DNA from: Lachnospiraceae bacterium XBB1006
GTDB taxonomy: Bacteria; Bacillota; Clostridia; Lachnospirales; Lachnospiraceae
NCBI GenBank assembly: GCA_900115795.1
Contig: FOXT01000008.1
Span: 117,591 to 181,590, forward strand
DNA length: 64,000 nt
Direction of reading: 5' to 3'
Shown: one piece after another, positions 20,141 through 29,543 of the stretch
Numbering within the stretch: the first letter of the stretch is position 1
Layout of the letters: the number at the start of each line of letters is the position of its first letter
Notes under the pieces: model-generated
The model's database searches: none
Seen by the model: the letters and a program-made list of their open reading frames with translations, nothing else
What the model was told of the DNA's origin: nothing
Made by a program: the position numbers and the translations under genes

Positions 20141-21685
20141 ATGGAAAAAAGCATGGCGAGTTTAGAGGGGAGATTGCGTGTCAAAAGCGTTACGCTTCAA
20201 GTGCCGATGGAAGAGGAAATAAATTTAGAACGGCAAATGCCGGATGTGGATCATGTGGTGGGACAGACAATCCGGTTTTCAAAAGAGCAGGTACAGGTTG
20301 GTGAAAACAAAACGCAAGTGCAGGGGAGTATTCATTACCGGATTTTGTACGCTACTACAGGAGGAAGTCCGATGCTTCACGCTGTTAGTGGAAGCGTGCC
20401 GTTTAACCAAAGCATTGCATTAGAAAAAGAGCCGGATTGGGAAGTGACGGTACGGATGGAGGTGGGAAACAACTCTGTGAAACGGCTGAATAGCAGGAAG
20501 CTATCGCTGTTTGTGATGCTTAACCTATATGCGGATGCTTACCGGACAAATTGTCAGGAGTATATAACGAATGTAGAAGGGGCGGTAGAAAAGCGTTTTG
20601 CAACTACCAATTATAGTCGATTGAAAGGACATGGAACAACTGCCGTTAGCATTAAGCAAAGTGCGGAGCTGGCGGAAGCGGAACCGGATATATCGCGCAT
20701 TTTATACGATCACGTAGAACTACGCGCAGTGGAGTTGATTCCGGGGGATGCGCAGTTGACAATGCGTGGAGAAGTCGCTGTTTTTCTGGTGTATGAAGCC
20801 CAGGAGCCGGAGGGAAGCATCCGATATTATACAGAGAATCTAATGGTGGAGGAAACCTGTGACTATCCGGGAAAGGAAAATAATGCATTGCCGAGCATGC
20901 GTTATCAGGTGGTTCTGGCGCAGGTAAAAGAGGCGCCTAACGAGGATGGACAAATGCGGCGGCTGCATGTGTCTGTTGAGGTAGAAATAGCATACGATGT
21001 CTATGAAAATCAGGAATTTACTTATCTGGAGGACGCTTATGCAAAGCAGGAAAATCTGATTTTGCAGCATACAGAGTGTGTTCTGCAAAAAGACAGAAAC
21101 TGTCAGTTTCTGCGTGTGCCGGTAGAGGAAACATTTACGCCGGCGGAAGAAGAACGGTTGTTGATGATTTTTCCGGTAGGTGCCAGGGTGCAATTGGAAA
21201 AACCGGAATTATTAGAGGGGGAATTGCTGATAGAAGGTACGGTAAACTGCACGCTTATGTATATAGGAATGTCGGGGACACAACCGGCAGTATCCGAACT
21301 AACCATCCCATTTCATAAAAGCATTCGGCGAGAGGAGATGGCGGAGGAGAAAGATGCTGATTGGGAGGCTTATGTATGGGGAGATATAGCAAGTTACTAT
21401 GTGACAATTCTAAACGGGACGCAGGCAGAGGTGCGCCTTATGGTGAATCTGACCGCAATTACACAGCAGATTAAGTCATGCAGATTGATTACGGATATGA
21501 AAAAAGAGCCGTACGAAACGATATGCGGACCGGGAATGATTGGGGTAACGTTATCTTCACCGGAAGCGCTGTGGGAACTTGCGAAGGAGAATCGAACGAC
21601 TGTGGAGACGATTTTACGCATTAATGAGTTGAATGAAGAAGAGGTAAAAGCCGGAATTCCCATTTTGGTTTGTCAGAATCTTTAA
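20141..21685 (+). CDS. sipL: SipL-like spore coat morphogenesis protein (SPOCS domains + LysM)
   Basis: 514-residue protein of the SPOCS/DUF3794 type. It has repeated SPOCS modules (one includes VEVEIAYDVYENQEFTYLED; another starts near VETFTPAEEERLL) and a C-terminal LysM-like domain (about 465-514: EALWELAKENRTTVETILRI, then IPILVCQNL). In C. difficile, SipL binds SpoIVA and is needed for coat attachment in the mother cell; a role in sporulation is inferred here. ATG 20141 lies directly after a terminator T-run, and its ribosome binding site is in the stem. The next gene is separated by another terminator, so it is monocistronic. Confidence 0.85.
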   Translation: MEKSMASLEGRLRVKSVTLQVPMEEEINLERQMPDVDHVVGQTIRFSKEQVQVGENKTQVQGSIHYRILYATTGGSPMLHAVSGSVPFNQSIALEKEPDWEVTVRMEVGNNSVKRLNSRKLSLFVMLNLYADAYRTNCQEYITNVEGAVEKRFATTNYSRLKGHGTTAVSIKQSAELAEAEPDISRILYDHVELRAVELIPGDAQLTMRGEVAVFLVYEAQEPEGSIRYYTENLMVEETCDYPGKENNALPSMRYQVVLAQVKEAPNEDGQMRRLHVSVEVEIAYDVYENQEFTYLEDAYAKQENLILQHTECVLQKDRNCQFLRVPVEETFTPAEEERLLMIFPVGARVQLEKPELLEGELLIEGTVNCTLMYIGMSGTQPAVSELTIPFHKSIRREEMAEEKDADWEAYVWGDIASYYVTILNGTQAEVRLMVNLTAITQQIKSCRLITDMKKEPYETICGPGMIGVTLSSPEALWELAKENRTTVETILRINELNEEEVKAGIPILVCQNL

Positions 21686-21687
21686 TA

Positions 21688-21742
21688 GGGTTCGGGTTCG
21701 GGAAAAAGTTGTGACACTTTTTTCGAATCCGGGCCTTATTTT
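21688..21742 (+). terminator. Terminator after sipL
   Basis: GGTTCGGGAAAAAGT pairs with ACTTTTTTCGAATCC around a short loop, followed by TTATTTTAT. Confidence 0.6.
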
Positions 21743-21848
21743 ATGAGCACAATTCAAAAAGTCCGATTGTTTTCTATGGTGAAATTGCTTGAAAAACGGC
21801 GCTTAAATTAGTATAATAATAACGAGTATGTGTGTTAGGAGGCATAGT

Positions 21849-23084
21849 ATGAAGAAAAAAATTTTAGCGCTAATTGTCGTCATCGCATGTATGGTTACTT
21901 CCATTGGTGGAGTCGCCTCTGCAACAACAAGCCAACAGGCAAAGAATAAGAAGAAGCAGGCAGAGACGGATCTGAAGAACCTGGAAGGGCAAATGAACAG
22001 TATTCGACAGCAACAAGAAGCGTTGCAGGGAAAGATGGACGGATATGAACAGGAATTGGTAGAGTTATTGGTTTCTGTGGATTTGATTAAGACAGATATT
22101 TCTTCAAAGGAAGAGGAGTTAAAGGTTGCCAGAGCAGATTTGAAGGTGGCTAAGAAACAGGAAAAGAAACAATATGAAGCCATGAAATTGCGTATTCAGT
22201 ATATGTATGAGCAGGGAGATACCGCGTTTATTGAATCCATTCTTGGTGCTCGTAACATGGCTGATTTGTTGAATCAGGTGGAGTACTATGAGGAAGTGTA
22301 TACCTATGACCGGAATCTTTTGAAAAATTATCAGGCGGCGAAGAAAGCTTGTCAGAACTTAGAGAATCAGGTAGAAGGAGAGCTTCGTGAGCTGAAGGGA
22401 ATGCGTTCTTCGCTTAAGAGTGAGGAGGCATCGTTGAAGGCTGTAATGGCGAAATTGAAAGGACAGATTTCAGATTTTGATACGAAACTTGCGAATGCAA
22501 AGAGTCTGGCGTCCAGTTATAAGAAGACCATTATCGCCCAGAATAACATTATTAAAGAAGAGGCGCGTAAAGAGCGGGAGCGTGCAGAACAGGCAGCAAG
22601 AGAACGGGAGCGCGAGCAACAACAGCAGAATAACAATAATAATTCCGGTGGCGGTGGCACAGGAAATTCCGGTGGAGGAAACTCCGGTGGAGGCGGGGCA
22701 TCGGAGCCGGCAGAGGATCCGGGACATGCAACGAATGTATCGGCATCCGCTGTAATTAGCTATGCTCGTCAGTTTGTGGGAAATCCCTATGTGTGGGGTG
22801 GAACCGATCCACATACCGGTGCGGATTGTAGTGGATTTGTGCAGTATGTATTCCGTCATTTTGGCATTAGTCTTCCGCGTACGTCCTATTTGCAACGTAC
22901 GGCCGGACGAGCTGTGAGCAAGGAGAATGCACAGCCGGGTGACATCATTTGTTACCAGGGACATGTGGCTCTTTATATTGGCGGTGGTCAGATTCTTCAT
23001 GCACGTGGTGCAGCGTATGGAATTTGTATTACCGGGGATGCATGGAGTCGTGGTGACCGTGTATGTATCCGAAGAGTTTTGTAG
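21849..23084 (+). CDS. Secreted NlpC/P60 peptidoglycan hydrolase with coiled-coil N-terminus
   Basis: Extracellular D,L-endopeptidase cutting peptidoglycan stem peptides. The start is ATG 21849 (AGGAGG upstream); 411 residues. Order: signal peptide (ending GVASA), a long PcsB/CwlO-like coiled coil (about 30-255, many Lys/Glu/Gln) that usually interacts with FtsEX, a low-complexity linker (poly-N, then GGGGTGNSGGG), and an NlpC/P60 domain with catalytic Cys327 (GADCSGFVQYVF) and His (GHVALYIGGGQILHA). The length and layout suit a cell-elongation or division hydrolase. Terminators and an own ribosome binding site indicate a separate transcript, with apt 28 bp downstream. Confidence 0.93.
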   Translation: MKKKILALIVVIACMVTSIGGVASATTSQQAKNKKKQAETDLKNLEGQMNSIRQQQEALQGKMDGYEQELVELLVSVDLIKTDISSKEEELKVARADLKVAKKQEKKQYEAMKLRIQYMYEQGDTAFIESILGARNMADLLNQVEYYEEVYTYDRNLLKNYQAAKKACQNLENQVEGELRELKGMRSSLKSEEASLKAVMAKLKGQISDFDTKLANAKSLASSYKKTIIAQNNIIKEEARKERERAEQAAREREREQQQQNNNNNSGGGGTGNSGGGNSGGGGASEPAEDPGHATNVSASAVISYARQFVGNPYVWGGTDPHTGADCSGFVQYVFRHFGISLPRTSYLQRTAGRAVSKENAQPGDIICYQGHVALYIGGGQILHARGAAYGICITGDAWSRGDRVCIRRVL

Positions 23085-23112
23085 AACAATTTTAAGAAAT
23101 ATAGGAGATTAG

Positions 23113-23640
23113 ATGATGAAAAAAGTTGAAGATTATGTAAGAAGTATTCCGGATTTCCCGGAAAAAGGGATTATTTTCCGCGATGTTACCAGTGTGTTAC
23201 AGGATGCCGATGGCTTGCAGCTGGCAGTAGATGGAATGATGAAATTGTTAGAAGGCTTGGAGTTTGACGTTATCGTTGGTGCAGAATCACGAGGATTTAT
23301 TTTTGGCGCACCGATTGCTTACGAATTACATAAACCATTTATTTTGTGTCGTAAGAAAGGAAAGTTACCTTGCGAGACAGTTAGTAAGGATTATGAACTT
23401 GAGTATGGTACCGCTACGATTGAAATGCATAAGGATTCTATTAAGCCGGGACAGAAGGTCGTTGTTATTGATGACTTGATTGCAACCGGAGGAACCATTG
23501 AGGCAACTTGTGAATTGATTGAGCAGTTGGGCGGCGAAGTAGTGAAACTTGTATTTTTAATGGAACTTGCAGGTTTAAATGGCAGAGAGCGTCTTAAGAA
23601 ATATGACGTGGGTTCTGTAATCTGCTATCCTGGAAAATAG
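23113..23640 (+). CDS. apt: Adenine phosphoribosyltransferase
   Basis: Purine salvage enzyme making AMP from adenine and PRPP; 175 residues, normal length. It opens KKVEDYVRSIPDFPEKGIIF, has GAESRGFIFGAPIAY, and carries the PRPP-binding loop VVVIDDLIATGGT. Two adjacent ATG codons (23113, 23116) follow AGGAGATT; either may be used. A TPR-GGDEF gene follows after 20 bp, probably on the same transcript. Confidence 0.96.
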   Translation: MMKKVEDYVRSIPDFPEKGIIFRDVTSVLQDADGLQLAVDGMMKLLEGLEFDVIVGAESRGFIFGAPIAYELHKPFILCRKKGKLPCETVSKDYELEYGTATIEMHKDSIKPGQKVVVIDDLIATGGTIEATCELIEQLGGEVVKLVFLMELAGLNGRERLKKYDVGSVICYPGK

Positions 23641-23660
23641 AATATGTGAGGGGGATTACT

Positions 23661-25121
23661 ATGGCGGGAAAGAAAGATATACGCGAATTGTATAAGCAGG
23701 CTTACGAACACGTACGCAACAATCATTATGAGGAAGCAGTGGAGATGTTGCAGGAGATTATGAGTCGTGCGGAGAAATCCGGTGAACATTATTTATGTGC
23801 GCGTGCGTTGAATTCGTTGGGGGTTAGCTATTCCGGAATTGGAAATGGATTAATGGCGCTGGATTGTTTTTTACGAGGATTGGAGTATGCAACGGAGCAC
23901 AAGGTGGAAGGTGCAGCGCATTACTTTTATAATAATATTGGTTCAAGATATCAGGAATTGGGCAACTATGATCAGGCGCTATCTTATTTTGCATTGGCAC
24001 AATTAGATTTGGAGACATTTTTGACTCTTTGCGAAGAAAATGCTTTAAATTACATTGTTACGTATATGAATCTGGCAGATTGCTATCGATATCATGGGGC
24101 TTTTGAACGGGCAGAATACTACTTTGCAAAGACGCGAGAGGTTATTGAGAAGTATCGTGTGCTGGAGTATGTTTTTCCGTTGGAATTGTGTGTAATGCAT
24201 ATGCACATGGATCAGAAGGATGAGTCCTATGTTTCAGAACACTTGCCGGCATTGATAAAGTACGCGGCGGATGGGAAGAAGAATCTGCCGGATTATTCGA
24301 AGTGTGTAAGACAGTTGGCAAACATGCTCTTAGAAGGAAAACAGTATGCGTATTTAGAAGAATTGCTAAGTGCTTATGAGCAAGTGGCAAATGACTCGGA
24401 TAGTGTGCAGATGAGGATGCTTTTGTTTGAACTTCGTATGGAGTATTTCAAAGCGATTGAAGATGAGGAACGTTATCGCGAGGCTTGTGTGAATCATTCT
24501 GTTTGGTATCAACGGTGGAGGCAGCAGGAAAATGAAGAAACTATTCTTGCAATGAATATTAAGATTCAGTTGCGAAAGGCGGAGCTGGACATGCGAGAAG
24601 TGCAAAAGAAGTCCGAAATAGATTCCCTTACCGGTGTTAAGAATCGTTATGCGTTAAATCGTGAAGAAAAAATAATGATGGCAAGATGCAAGGAAAATGA
24701 AAAATGCTTTGCGGCAGGGATTCTGGATTTGGATTCGTTTAAAGAGTTAAATGCTACCTATGGTCATATGGAAGGAGATGAGGCACTGCGCCGGGTTGCC
24801 ACGTTGCTGCATCAAGTGATTTCTCCCTATGGAGAGGTATATCGCCTGGGTGGGGATGAGTTTATTACCATAATCGAGGATGCAGATGAACGTATCTGCG
24901 AGAGTATTGCTTCACAGCTGGGTGAGGCATTAAAGGAGATGCATATTGCGAATGCGAAGGCCATGGGGGATGGATGTTTAACATTGTCACAGGGATTCTG
25001 TTATGGAGTGCCAAAGGAACAACAAACAGCGGATCACTTTTTTGCGAAGGCAGATCGGTTGCTGTATGAGGCAAAGCATACCGGTGGAAATACGTATGTG
25101 ATACGAAAGTATGAGGAATAG
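23661..25121 (+). CDS. TPR-repeat diguanylate cyclase (GGDEF)
   Basis: Predicted cytoplasmic signalling protein of 486 residues; the start is ATG 23661 after GAGGGGG (an upstream in-frame GTG at 23646 is less likely). Residues 1-310 are helical TPR-type repeats (for example ALDCFLRGLEYA, YFYNNIGSRYQELGNYDQAL, YMNLADCYRYHGAFERAEYY). Residues 320-486 form a GGDEF domain with DSLTGVKNRYALN, FAAGILDLDSFKELNATYGH and the intact active-site loop RLGGDEF (about 395-401). It probably makes c-di-GMP in response to a bound protein or peptide. No membrane segment is present. TrxB follows after three bases. Confidence 0.88.
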   Translation: MAGKKDIRELYKQAYEHVRNNHYEEAVEMLQEIMSRAEKSGEHYLCARALNSLGVSYSGIGNGLMALDCFLRGLEYATEHKVEGAAHYFYNNIGSRYQELGNYDQALSYFALAQLDLETFLTLCEENALNYIVTYMNLADCYRYHGAFERAEYYFAKTREVIEKYRVLEYVFPLELCVMHMHMDQKDESYVSEHLPALIKYAADGKKNLPDYSKCVRQLANMLLEGKQYAYLEELLSAYEQVANDSDSVQMRMLLFELRMEYFKAIEDEERYREACVNHSVWYQRWRQQENEETILAMNIKIQLRKAELDMREVQKKSEIDSLTGVKNRYALNREEKIMMARCKENEKCFAAGILDLDSFKELNATYGHMEGDEALRRVATLLHQVISPYGEVYRLGGDEFITIIEDADERICESIASQLGEALKEMHIANAKAMGDGCLTLSQGFCYGVPKEQQTADHFFAKADRLLYEAKHTGGNTYVIRKYEE

Positions 25122-25124
25122 ACA

Positions 25125-26063
25125 ATGAATAAAGTTTATGATTGTGTAATATTAGGTGCCGGCCCGGGAGGACTCTCTGCCGGCATTTATTCTGGAAGAA
25201 ACCGCTTGGATACCTTGTTGATTGAACAGGGACAAGTTGGCGGTCAGATAGCTTTAACAGCTGAGATTGAGAATTATCCGGGACAGTCGCTTTTTGGTGA
25301 AACGGGAATCACCTTATCGGAGCGTATGCGGGATCAGGCGGACCAGTTTGGTGTAGAGCGTGTTACGGATTGCATTGAAAAGGTTGAATTAGCGGGAGAC
25401 GTGAAAGTTCTTTATGGAAAAAACGAAACCTATCAGGCACGGGCGGTTATCCTTGCTACCGGTGCTTACCCAAGACCTATTGGATGCAAAGGCGAAGGAC
25501 GATTCGTGGGAAGCGGTGTTTCCTATTGTGCCACTTGTGACGGTGCGTTTTTTACGGATTTGGAGGTTTACGTGGTTGGCGGTGGTGATTCCGCTGTGGA
25601 AGAAGCGATTTTCCTTACGCAATACGCAAGGAAAGTGACGATTGTTCACAGGCGAGATGAACTTCGCGCGGCGAAGTCCATACAGGAGAAAGCGTTTGCG
25701 AATCCGAAGATAGCATTTCTGTGGGACAGTGTGGTGGAAGAACTGAAAGGGGATGACGTTCTGAACGCTATGACTGTTAGAAATGTGAAAACGGGAGTGC
25801 TTACGGAAATTCGGGCAGATGAGCAGGATGGAATGTTTGGTGTTTTTGGATTCCTTGGGACGATACCGCGTACCACTCTTTTTGAGGGGCAGTTAACCTT
25901 AGAGAATGGTTATATTGTAACGGATGAAGATATGAAGACGAACATAGAGGGTGTGTTTGCCGTAGGGGATGTTCGGAAAAAGAAATTGCGCCAGGTAGTA
26001 ACGGCAGCAGCCGATGGGGCGGTGGCAGCGATGGAAGTGTTCTCCTTTTTGCAGGAGAGGTAA
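25125..26063 (+). CDS. trxB: Thioredoxin reductase
   Basis: FAD/NADPH enzyme reducing thioredoxin; 312 residues. FAD-binding GAGPGGLSAGIYSGR is at the N-terminus, the redox pair is C135-A-T-C138 (SYCATCDGAFF), the NADPH-binding loop is VVGGGDSAVEEA, and the C-terminal FAD motif is GVFAVGDVRKKKLRQVVTAA. It starts three bases after the GGDEF gene stop, so it is likely translationally coupled. A long hairpin follows. Confidence 0.95.
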   Translation: MNKVYDCVILGAGPGGLSAGIYSGRNRLDTLLIEQGQVGGQIALTAEIENYPGQSLFGETGITLSERMRDQADQFGVERVTDCIEKVELAGDVKVLYGKNETYQARAVILATGAYPRPIGCKGEGRFVGSGVSYCATCDGAFFTDLEVYVVGGGDSAVEEAIFLTQYARKVTIVHRRDELRAAKSIQEKAFANPKIAFLWDSVVEELKGDDVLNAMTVRNVKTGVLTEIRADEQDGMFGVFGFLGTIPRTTLFEGQLTLENGYIVTDEDMKTNIEGVFAVGDVRKKKLRQVVTAAADGAVAAMEVFSFLQER

Positions 26064-26069
26064 ATATAA

Positions 26070-26140
26070 TAGCGGCTATATATGTTCTTCTGCTCGCAGC
26101 CTGACGGCTGAAATCGCAGTGCGAACATATACAGTCGCTA
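26070..26140. repeat. Long hairpin after trxB
   Basis: TAGCGGCTATATATGTTC (26070-26087) pairs with GAACATATACAGTCGCTA (26123-26140) with two imperfect positions. The loop contains a further small stem (CAGCC-TGAC-GGCTG). There is no T-run beyond AATTTTTATC. It may act as a terminator for trxB or as a regulatory structure. Confidence 0.7.
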
Positions 26141-26147
26141 CAATTTT

Positions 26148-26216
26148 TATCTCTGCGAAAAGGTGCGAACAATAATCCTGGCTCTCCTACTATATCTCTG
26201 CGAAATGGCGAGAACA
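26148..26216. repeat. Pair of 24-bp direct repeats upstream of the HTH/TPR regulator
   Basis: The two copies, 26148-26171 and 26193-26216, share TATCTCTGCGAAA and end in GAACA; 21 of 24 bases match and they are spaced 45 bp start to start. They lie 30-100 bp upstream of the regulator gene, so they are candidate binding sites. Confidence 0.65.
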
Positions 26217-26244
26217 GATGAGAAGGTAATTATGGGAGGTTTAG

Positions 26245-28056
26245 ATGAATAACTATATTGGTATGCTTCGCAAAATGGGCGAAGTTTCGATAAGTGAGGT
26301 TTGTGGAGGACTCTGCTCAGAGAGTCTTTACGGTAATTTCGAGAATGGTAGACGGGAATTGGATGTATTTGTTCAATTGCGTGTGCTTGAAAGATTAGGA
26401 TGTGATACCAGTAGATTACAGTTTTTTCTACAGGGGAAGGAGTATATGCGATGGGCGCAAAGGGCTGAGATTATTCAAGCAATTGAAAATGACAATTTTG
26501 AAATGGCGACAAAATTGATTGATGACTTTCGCGAAGCCTATAGAAAGGAAAAAATGCAGTTACAGTTTGCTGAAAGGATGGCTTCCTTTGTAGCGATAAA
26601 AAATGGAGAGGACAGTACGGTGATTGCAGAGCATGTGAAGAATGCCTTACAACTTACGGTTCCCCATTACAAAACAGCGGGTAATAGAAGGCAATTGTTG
26701 GCAGCTATAGAGATGGATATGATCTTGGATTATTATTATTATAGTGATCCTCTGAATGATGAACGGTTACTCGAAATATGTAAGGGGATAGAAGAGGCTC
26801 GTTGGCATATCTCCGATAAGGGCGAAGTTTATCCAAAGGCAGTACTGTATTATTGCAAGGTGATAGAACAGCGGATACCAATGGAAAAATGGGGTGCCGC
26901 AAGGCTGGTGGGATGTGAGCAGTTGCTTTCAAAAGCGTTACAGTATCTACGAACTGAGAAAAAAGGACGATTTATGCTGGAAACTTTGCAATTACGCGAA
27001 ACGATACTTTCTAACCTTATTACAAAGTATGGGTTGGAAGGGGATTACGGTGAAGAAAGACGGAAAAACACTGTGAGTCTTCGCGCAATGGAAAAATCAG
27101 AGGAGTTTTGTAGGGAATTTGCATGTTCCTGGGGAGCGTTTAATCTTTACAAAATAAGAAAAGTGGATTGTATAGGTGATGTTATCCGAAAGCGTATGAA
27201 AATGCTTGAAATAGATGAAAAGAAGCTGGCGAAGGAAATGAATGTGGATGTGCGGACAATCCGCAATATGCAATCAAAAGAATCAAAGCCACATAAAGGA
27301 ACAGTGGAAGAGATTCTGTATTATATGGGATTGCCAAGAGAATACCGAAAGTACATCTACATGGTTCGTGACGAAAAAGAAAAACAATTAGTAGAAAAGC
27401 ATGTGCGTAGTATTCTCTACGGAGAGGGGGAAAACCCGGAAACGATTAGAAAAGAACTTGAAGGCGTTTTGGATTTAGACAATGAACAGAACAATCGATT
27501 ACTAAGGTGGTATAAGGTTCTGGATGAATATCAGAATGGTACATTTGGAAGATACGCAACAAGCGAAAGAATAAAAGGCATTATTGAAGAATGCTTCCCG
27601 CTTCCATGTATACAAAAATCGGGCGAAAAGTACTTTAGTCTTTGTGAACTTCAGTATTTATGTAGTTATTTGCAGAGATTAGAGAAAGGGGATAGAGATT
27701 ATGATAAAGTGTTAGAGTTCGGGAAAGCATATTGCGAAGAGATTATAGAAAACAGGCAAAGTGATAATTTTGCTTCGACATTGAAAATGTTATATCATCA
27801 AGTCGAATCTGAATATGGAAATATGGGAGAATTTGCAATATCAAATGAAATTGCATGGGTGATAGTGCAGGCGGCACGTGAAAGTAATGATTTGTATAGT
27901 CTCGAGGATATTCTGTACACATTTTGGTGGAATAAACGCGAAGAAACTAATACAGCAGATAAGGAAATGCTGTATTGGCTTATTGATTTAGCAATCCTCA
28001 TACAGGATTCGAGGAGTGAGAAATTTCTTAAAGAGGCAAAAGCGAAAATGCATTAA
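26245..28056 (+). CDS. Large regulator-like protein with internal HTH and TPR-like helices
   Basis: 603 residues, no membrane segment. Residues 1-40 resemble a decayed Rgg-type HTH start (YIGMLRKMGEVSISEVCGG, then YGNFENGRRELD). A second HTH-like block is near 312-345 (DVIRKRMKMLEIDEKKLAKE, then VDVRTIRNMQSKESKPHKGT). The rest is helical repeats reminiscent of RRNPP (Rgg/PlcR-type) peptide-sensing regulators, though longer than usual. It is preceded by paired direct repeats and followed by a strong terminator and ABC exporter genes, a context that suggests control of peptide export or immunity. This role is an inference; no pheromone gene was found beside it. Confidence 0.6.
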   Translation: MNNYIGMLRKMGEVSISEVCGGLCSESLYGNFENGRRELDVFVQLRVLERLGCDTSRLQFFLQGKEYMRWAQRAEIIQAIENDNFEMATKLIDDFREAYRKEKMQLQFAERMASFVAIKNGEDSTVIAEHVKNALQLTVPHYKTAGNRRQLLAAIEMDMILDYYYYSDPLNDERLLEICKGIEEARWHISDKGEVYPKAVLYYCKVIEQRIPMEKWGAARLVGCEQLLSKALQYLRTEKKGRFMLETLQLRETILSNLITKYGLEGDYGEERRKNTVSLRAMEKSEEFCREFACSWGAFNLYKIRKVDCIGDVIRKRMKMLEIDEKKLAKEMNVDVRTIRNMQSKESKPHKGTVEEILYYMGLPREYRKYIYMVRDEKEKQLVEKHVRSILYGEGENPETIRKELEGVLDLDNEQNNRLLRWYKVLDEYQNGTFGRYATSERIKGIIEECFPLPCIQKSGEKYFSLCELQYLCSYLQRLEKGDRDYDKVLEFGKAYCEEIIENRQSDNFASTLKMLYHQVESEYGNMGEFAISNEIAWVIVQAARESNDLYSLEDILYTFWWNKREETNTADKEMLYWLIDLAILIQDSRSEKFLKEAKAKMH

Positions 28057-28206
28057 CTGTTGGTTCTACGAATAATAATGGGTGGCTTGCTTTTGTCACC
28101 GTCGGGGGTTGTGCCAATTTCGCAAATAACAGGATTGCTGTCACAGGCGATTAACAGTGTGTCCCTCCATATACATAAAATACGTTTCTATTATAACACA
28201 ATTGAA

Positions 28207-28276
28207 ACCCAGGTTCGTGCAAAAAGTAGATGGTATTAACAATCCACTTTTTGCACGAACCTGGGTATTTTTTGTG
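28207..28276 (+). terminator. Terminator with a perfect 21-bp stem
   Basis: ACCCAGGTTCGTGCAAAAAG (28207-28226) plus T pairs exactly with 28246-28266 around an 18-base loop, followed by ATTTTTT. Unusually long and perfect for a terminator. Confidence 0.8.
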
Positions 28277-28322
28277 ATACAATGAATTTGTGAAGGGGAG
28301 AACAAGTGAAAGGAGAAGGACA

Positions 28323-29543
28323 GTGGAGCACAAGCATATTATTCAGAATGTTTTCTTGCGGCAGAGAGGGATTGCGGCATGTGTTTTTGTTATGCAGGTA
28401 GTAATGGGGTTTTTTCCTGCAGTTTATGTTATTGTTTATGCGGCATTTATTGACAACATGGTGAGTATGGTAAATGGAAAGAATTACGATGCGTCAACTG
28501 GGCTTGTTATTGTCGGGACCGTGGGATTTTCTGCATTTCAATATTTATGTAATGCCTATTTAGGATATAAGAAGCAGAAATTGAGATTGTCTATTGAAGT
28601 AGTGGAAAAAGAGCTCTTGATGAAAAAAGTGTTACGTTTGCCATTTTTAGAAATGGAGGATGCAGAGACGTACGATTTAATTAACCATGTGAAGAGAGGG
28701 ATACCGGAACACTATTATAATTACTATACCAGTTTTTTGGGTGTAATCAATTTGGCGGTATCCGTTATTTCGGTGATGGTGATTATTATGCGTCACTCCT
28801 TGGGAATTGGAATAATTGCAACACTTGCATTCTGCCCGATTTTTGTTTTGTCAATCAAGGGTGGTCAGGAAGATTATTCGGAACTTTCGAGGTTTATGGA
28901 TATTGCAAGACGGACAGAGAGTTATGAGACTATGATTTCTTCAGAGACGAAGTCATTTGAACGTGCACTATTCCCTTTCGGAGAGTGGATTTTAGGAAAA
29001 TGGAGTCAATCCTTTGATAGAGGAGCAGAGGTTTATCTTGGATATAAAAGAAAATCTTATACGCGAATCAAAACAATGAGTTTTTTAATAAAATTGCTGT
29101 TATGCGTGATTATAGGTTTTATTTTATTTTTGACTACACAAAAAAAGGTTTCTATCGGTGTGTGTACAATCTTAATGCAACAGGTTATTAGCTTGAGCCA
29201 ACGTGTCACGTGGGATTTGTACATGTATTTATATAACATCACTGCAGCAACAGAATATCAGAAAAGATATGACCAGATGTATGCGTTGAGAGAGGAAGAG
29301 ATGCAAGGAGATATACTTGCAGATGCCCATAAGATAGTATTTGAAGATGTTTCGTTTCGATATAAGGAGAATATGCCTTATGTTTTGCGTCATTTAAATC
29401 TTACCCTGGAGAAGGGAAAAAGTTATGCGATTGTTGGCGAGAACGGAGCAGGAAAATCAACACTAATGAAGATTCTTTTGGGGTTTTATGGAGAATACGA
29501 AGGAAATATATGGGTTCATCGGTTTGCTGACAGCAGGAATTAA
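28323..29543 (+). pseudogene. ABC exporter (TMD-NBD), NBD cut off after Walker A
   Basis: ABC-type exporter subunit; GTG 28323 after AAAGGAGAAGGACA is the best start. 406 residues: six-helix membrane domain (1-310), then the NBD begins with [20 protein letters not shown] and Walker [10 protein letters not shown]. The conserved reading ends at FYGEYEGNI; a foreign tail [10 protein letters not shown] and a stop follow. Q-loop, signature, Walker B and H-loop are missing (about 150 residues), so it cannot hydrolyse ATP alone. The next ABC gene starts within this end in another frame, as expected of a deletion joining two neighbouring exporter genes. Confidence 0.8.

Noticed and set aside
28041-28149. 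A 35-codon open stretch (NNNGWLAFVTVGGCANFANN and neighbours) after the HTH/TPR regulator, considered as a pheromone or bacteriocin gene
   Set aside because: No ATG, GTG or TTG start occurs in that frame and there is no ribosome binding site; the alternative 44-codon frame from ATG 28078 also lacks one.
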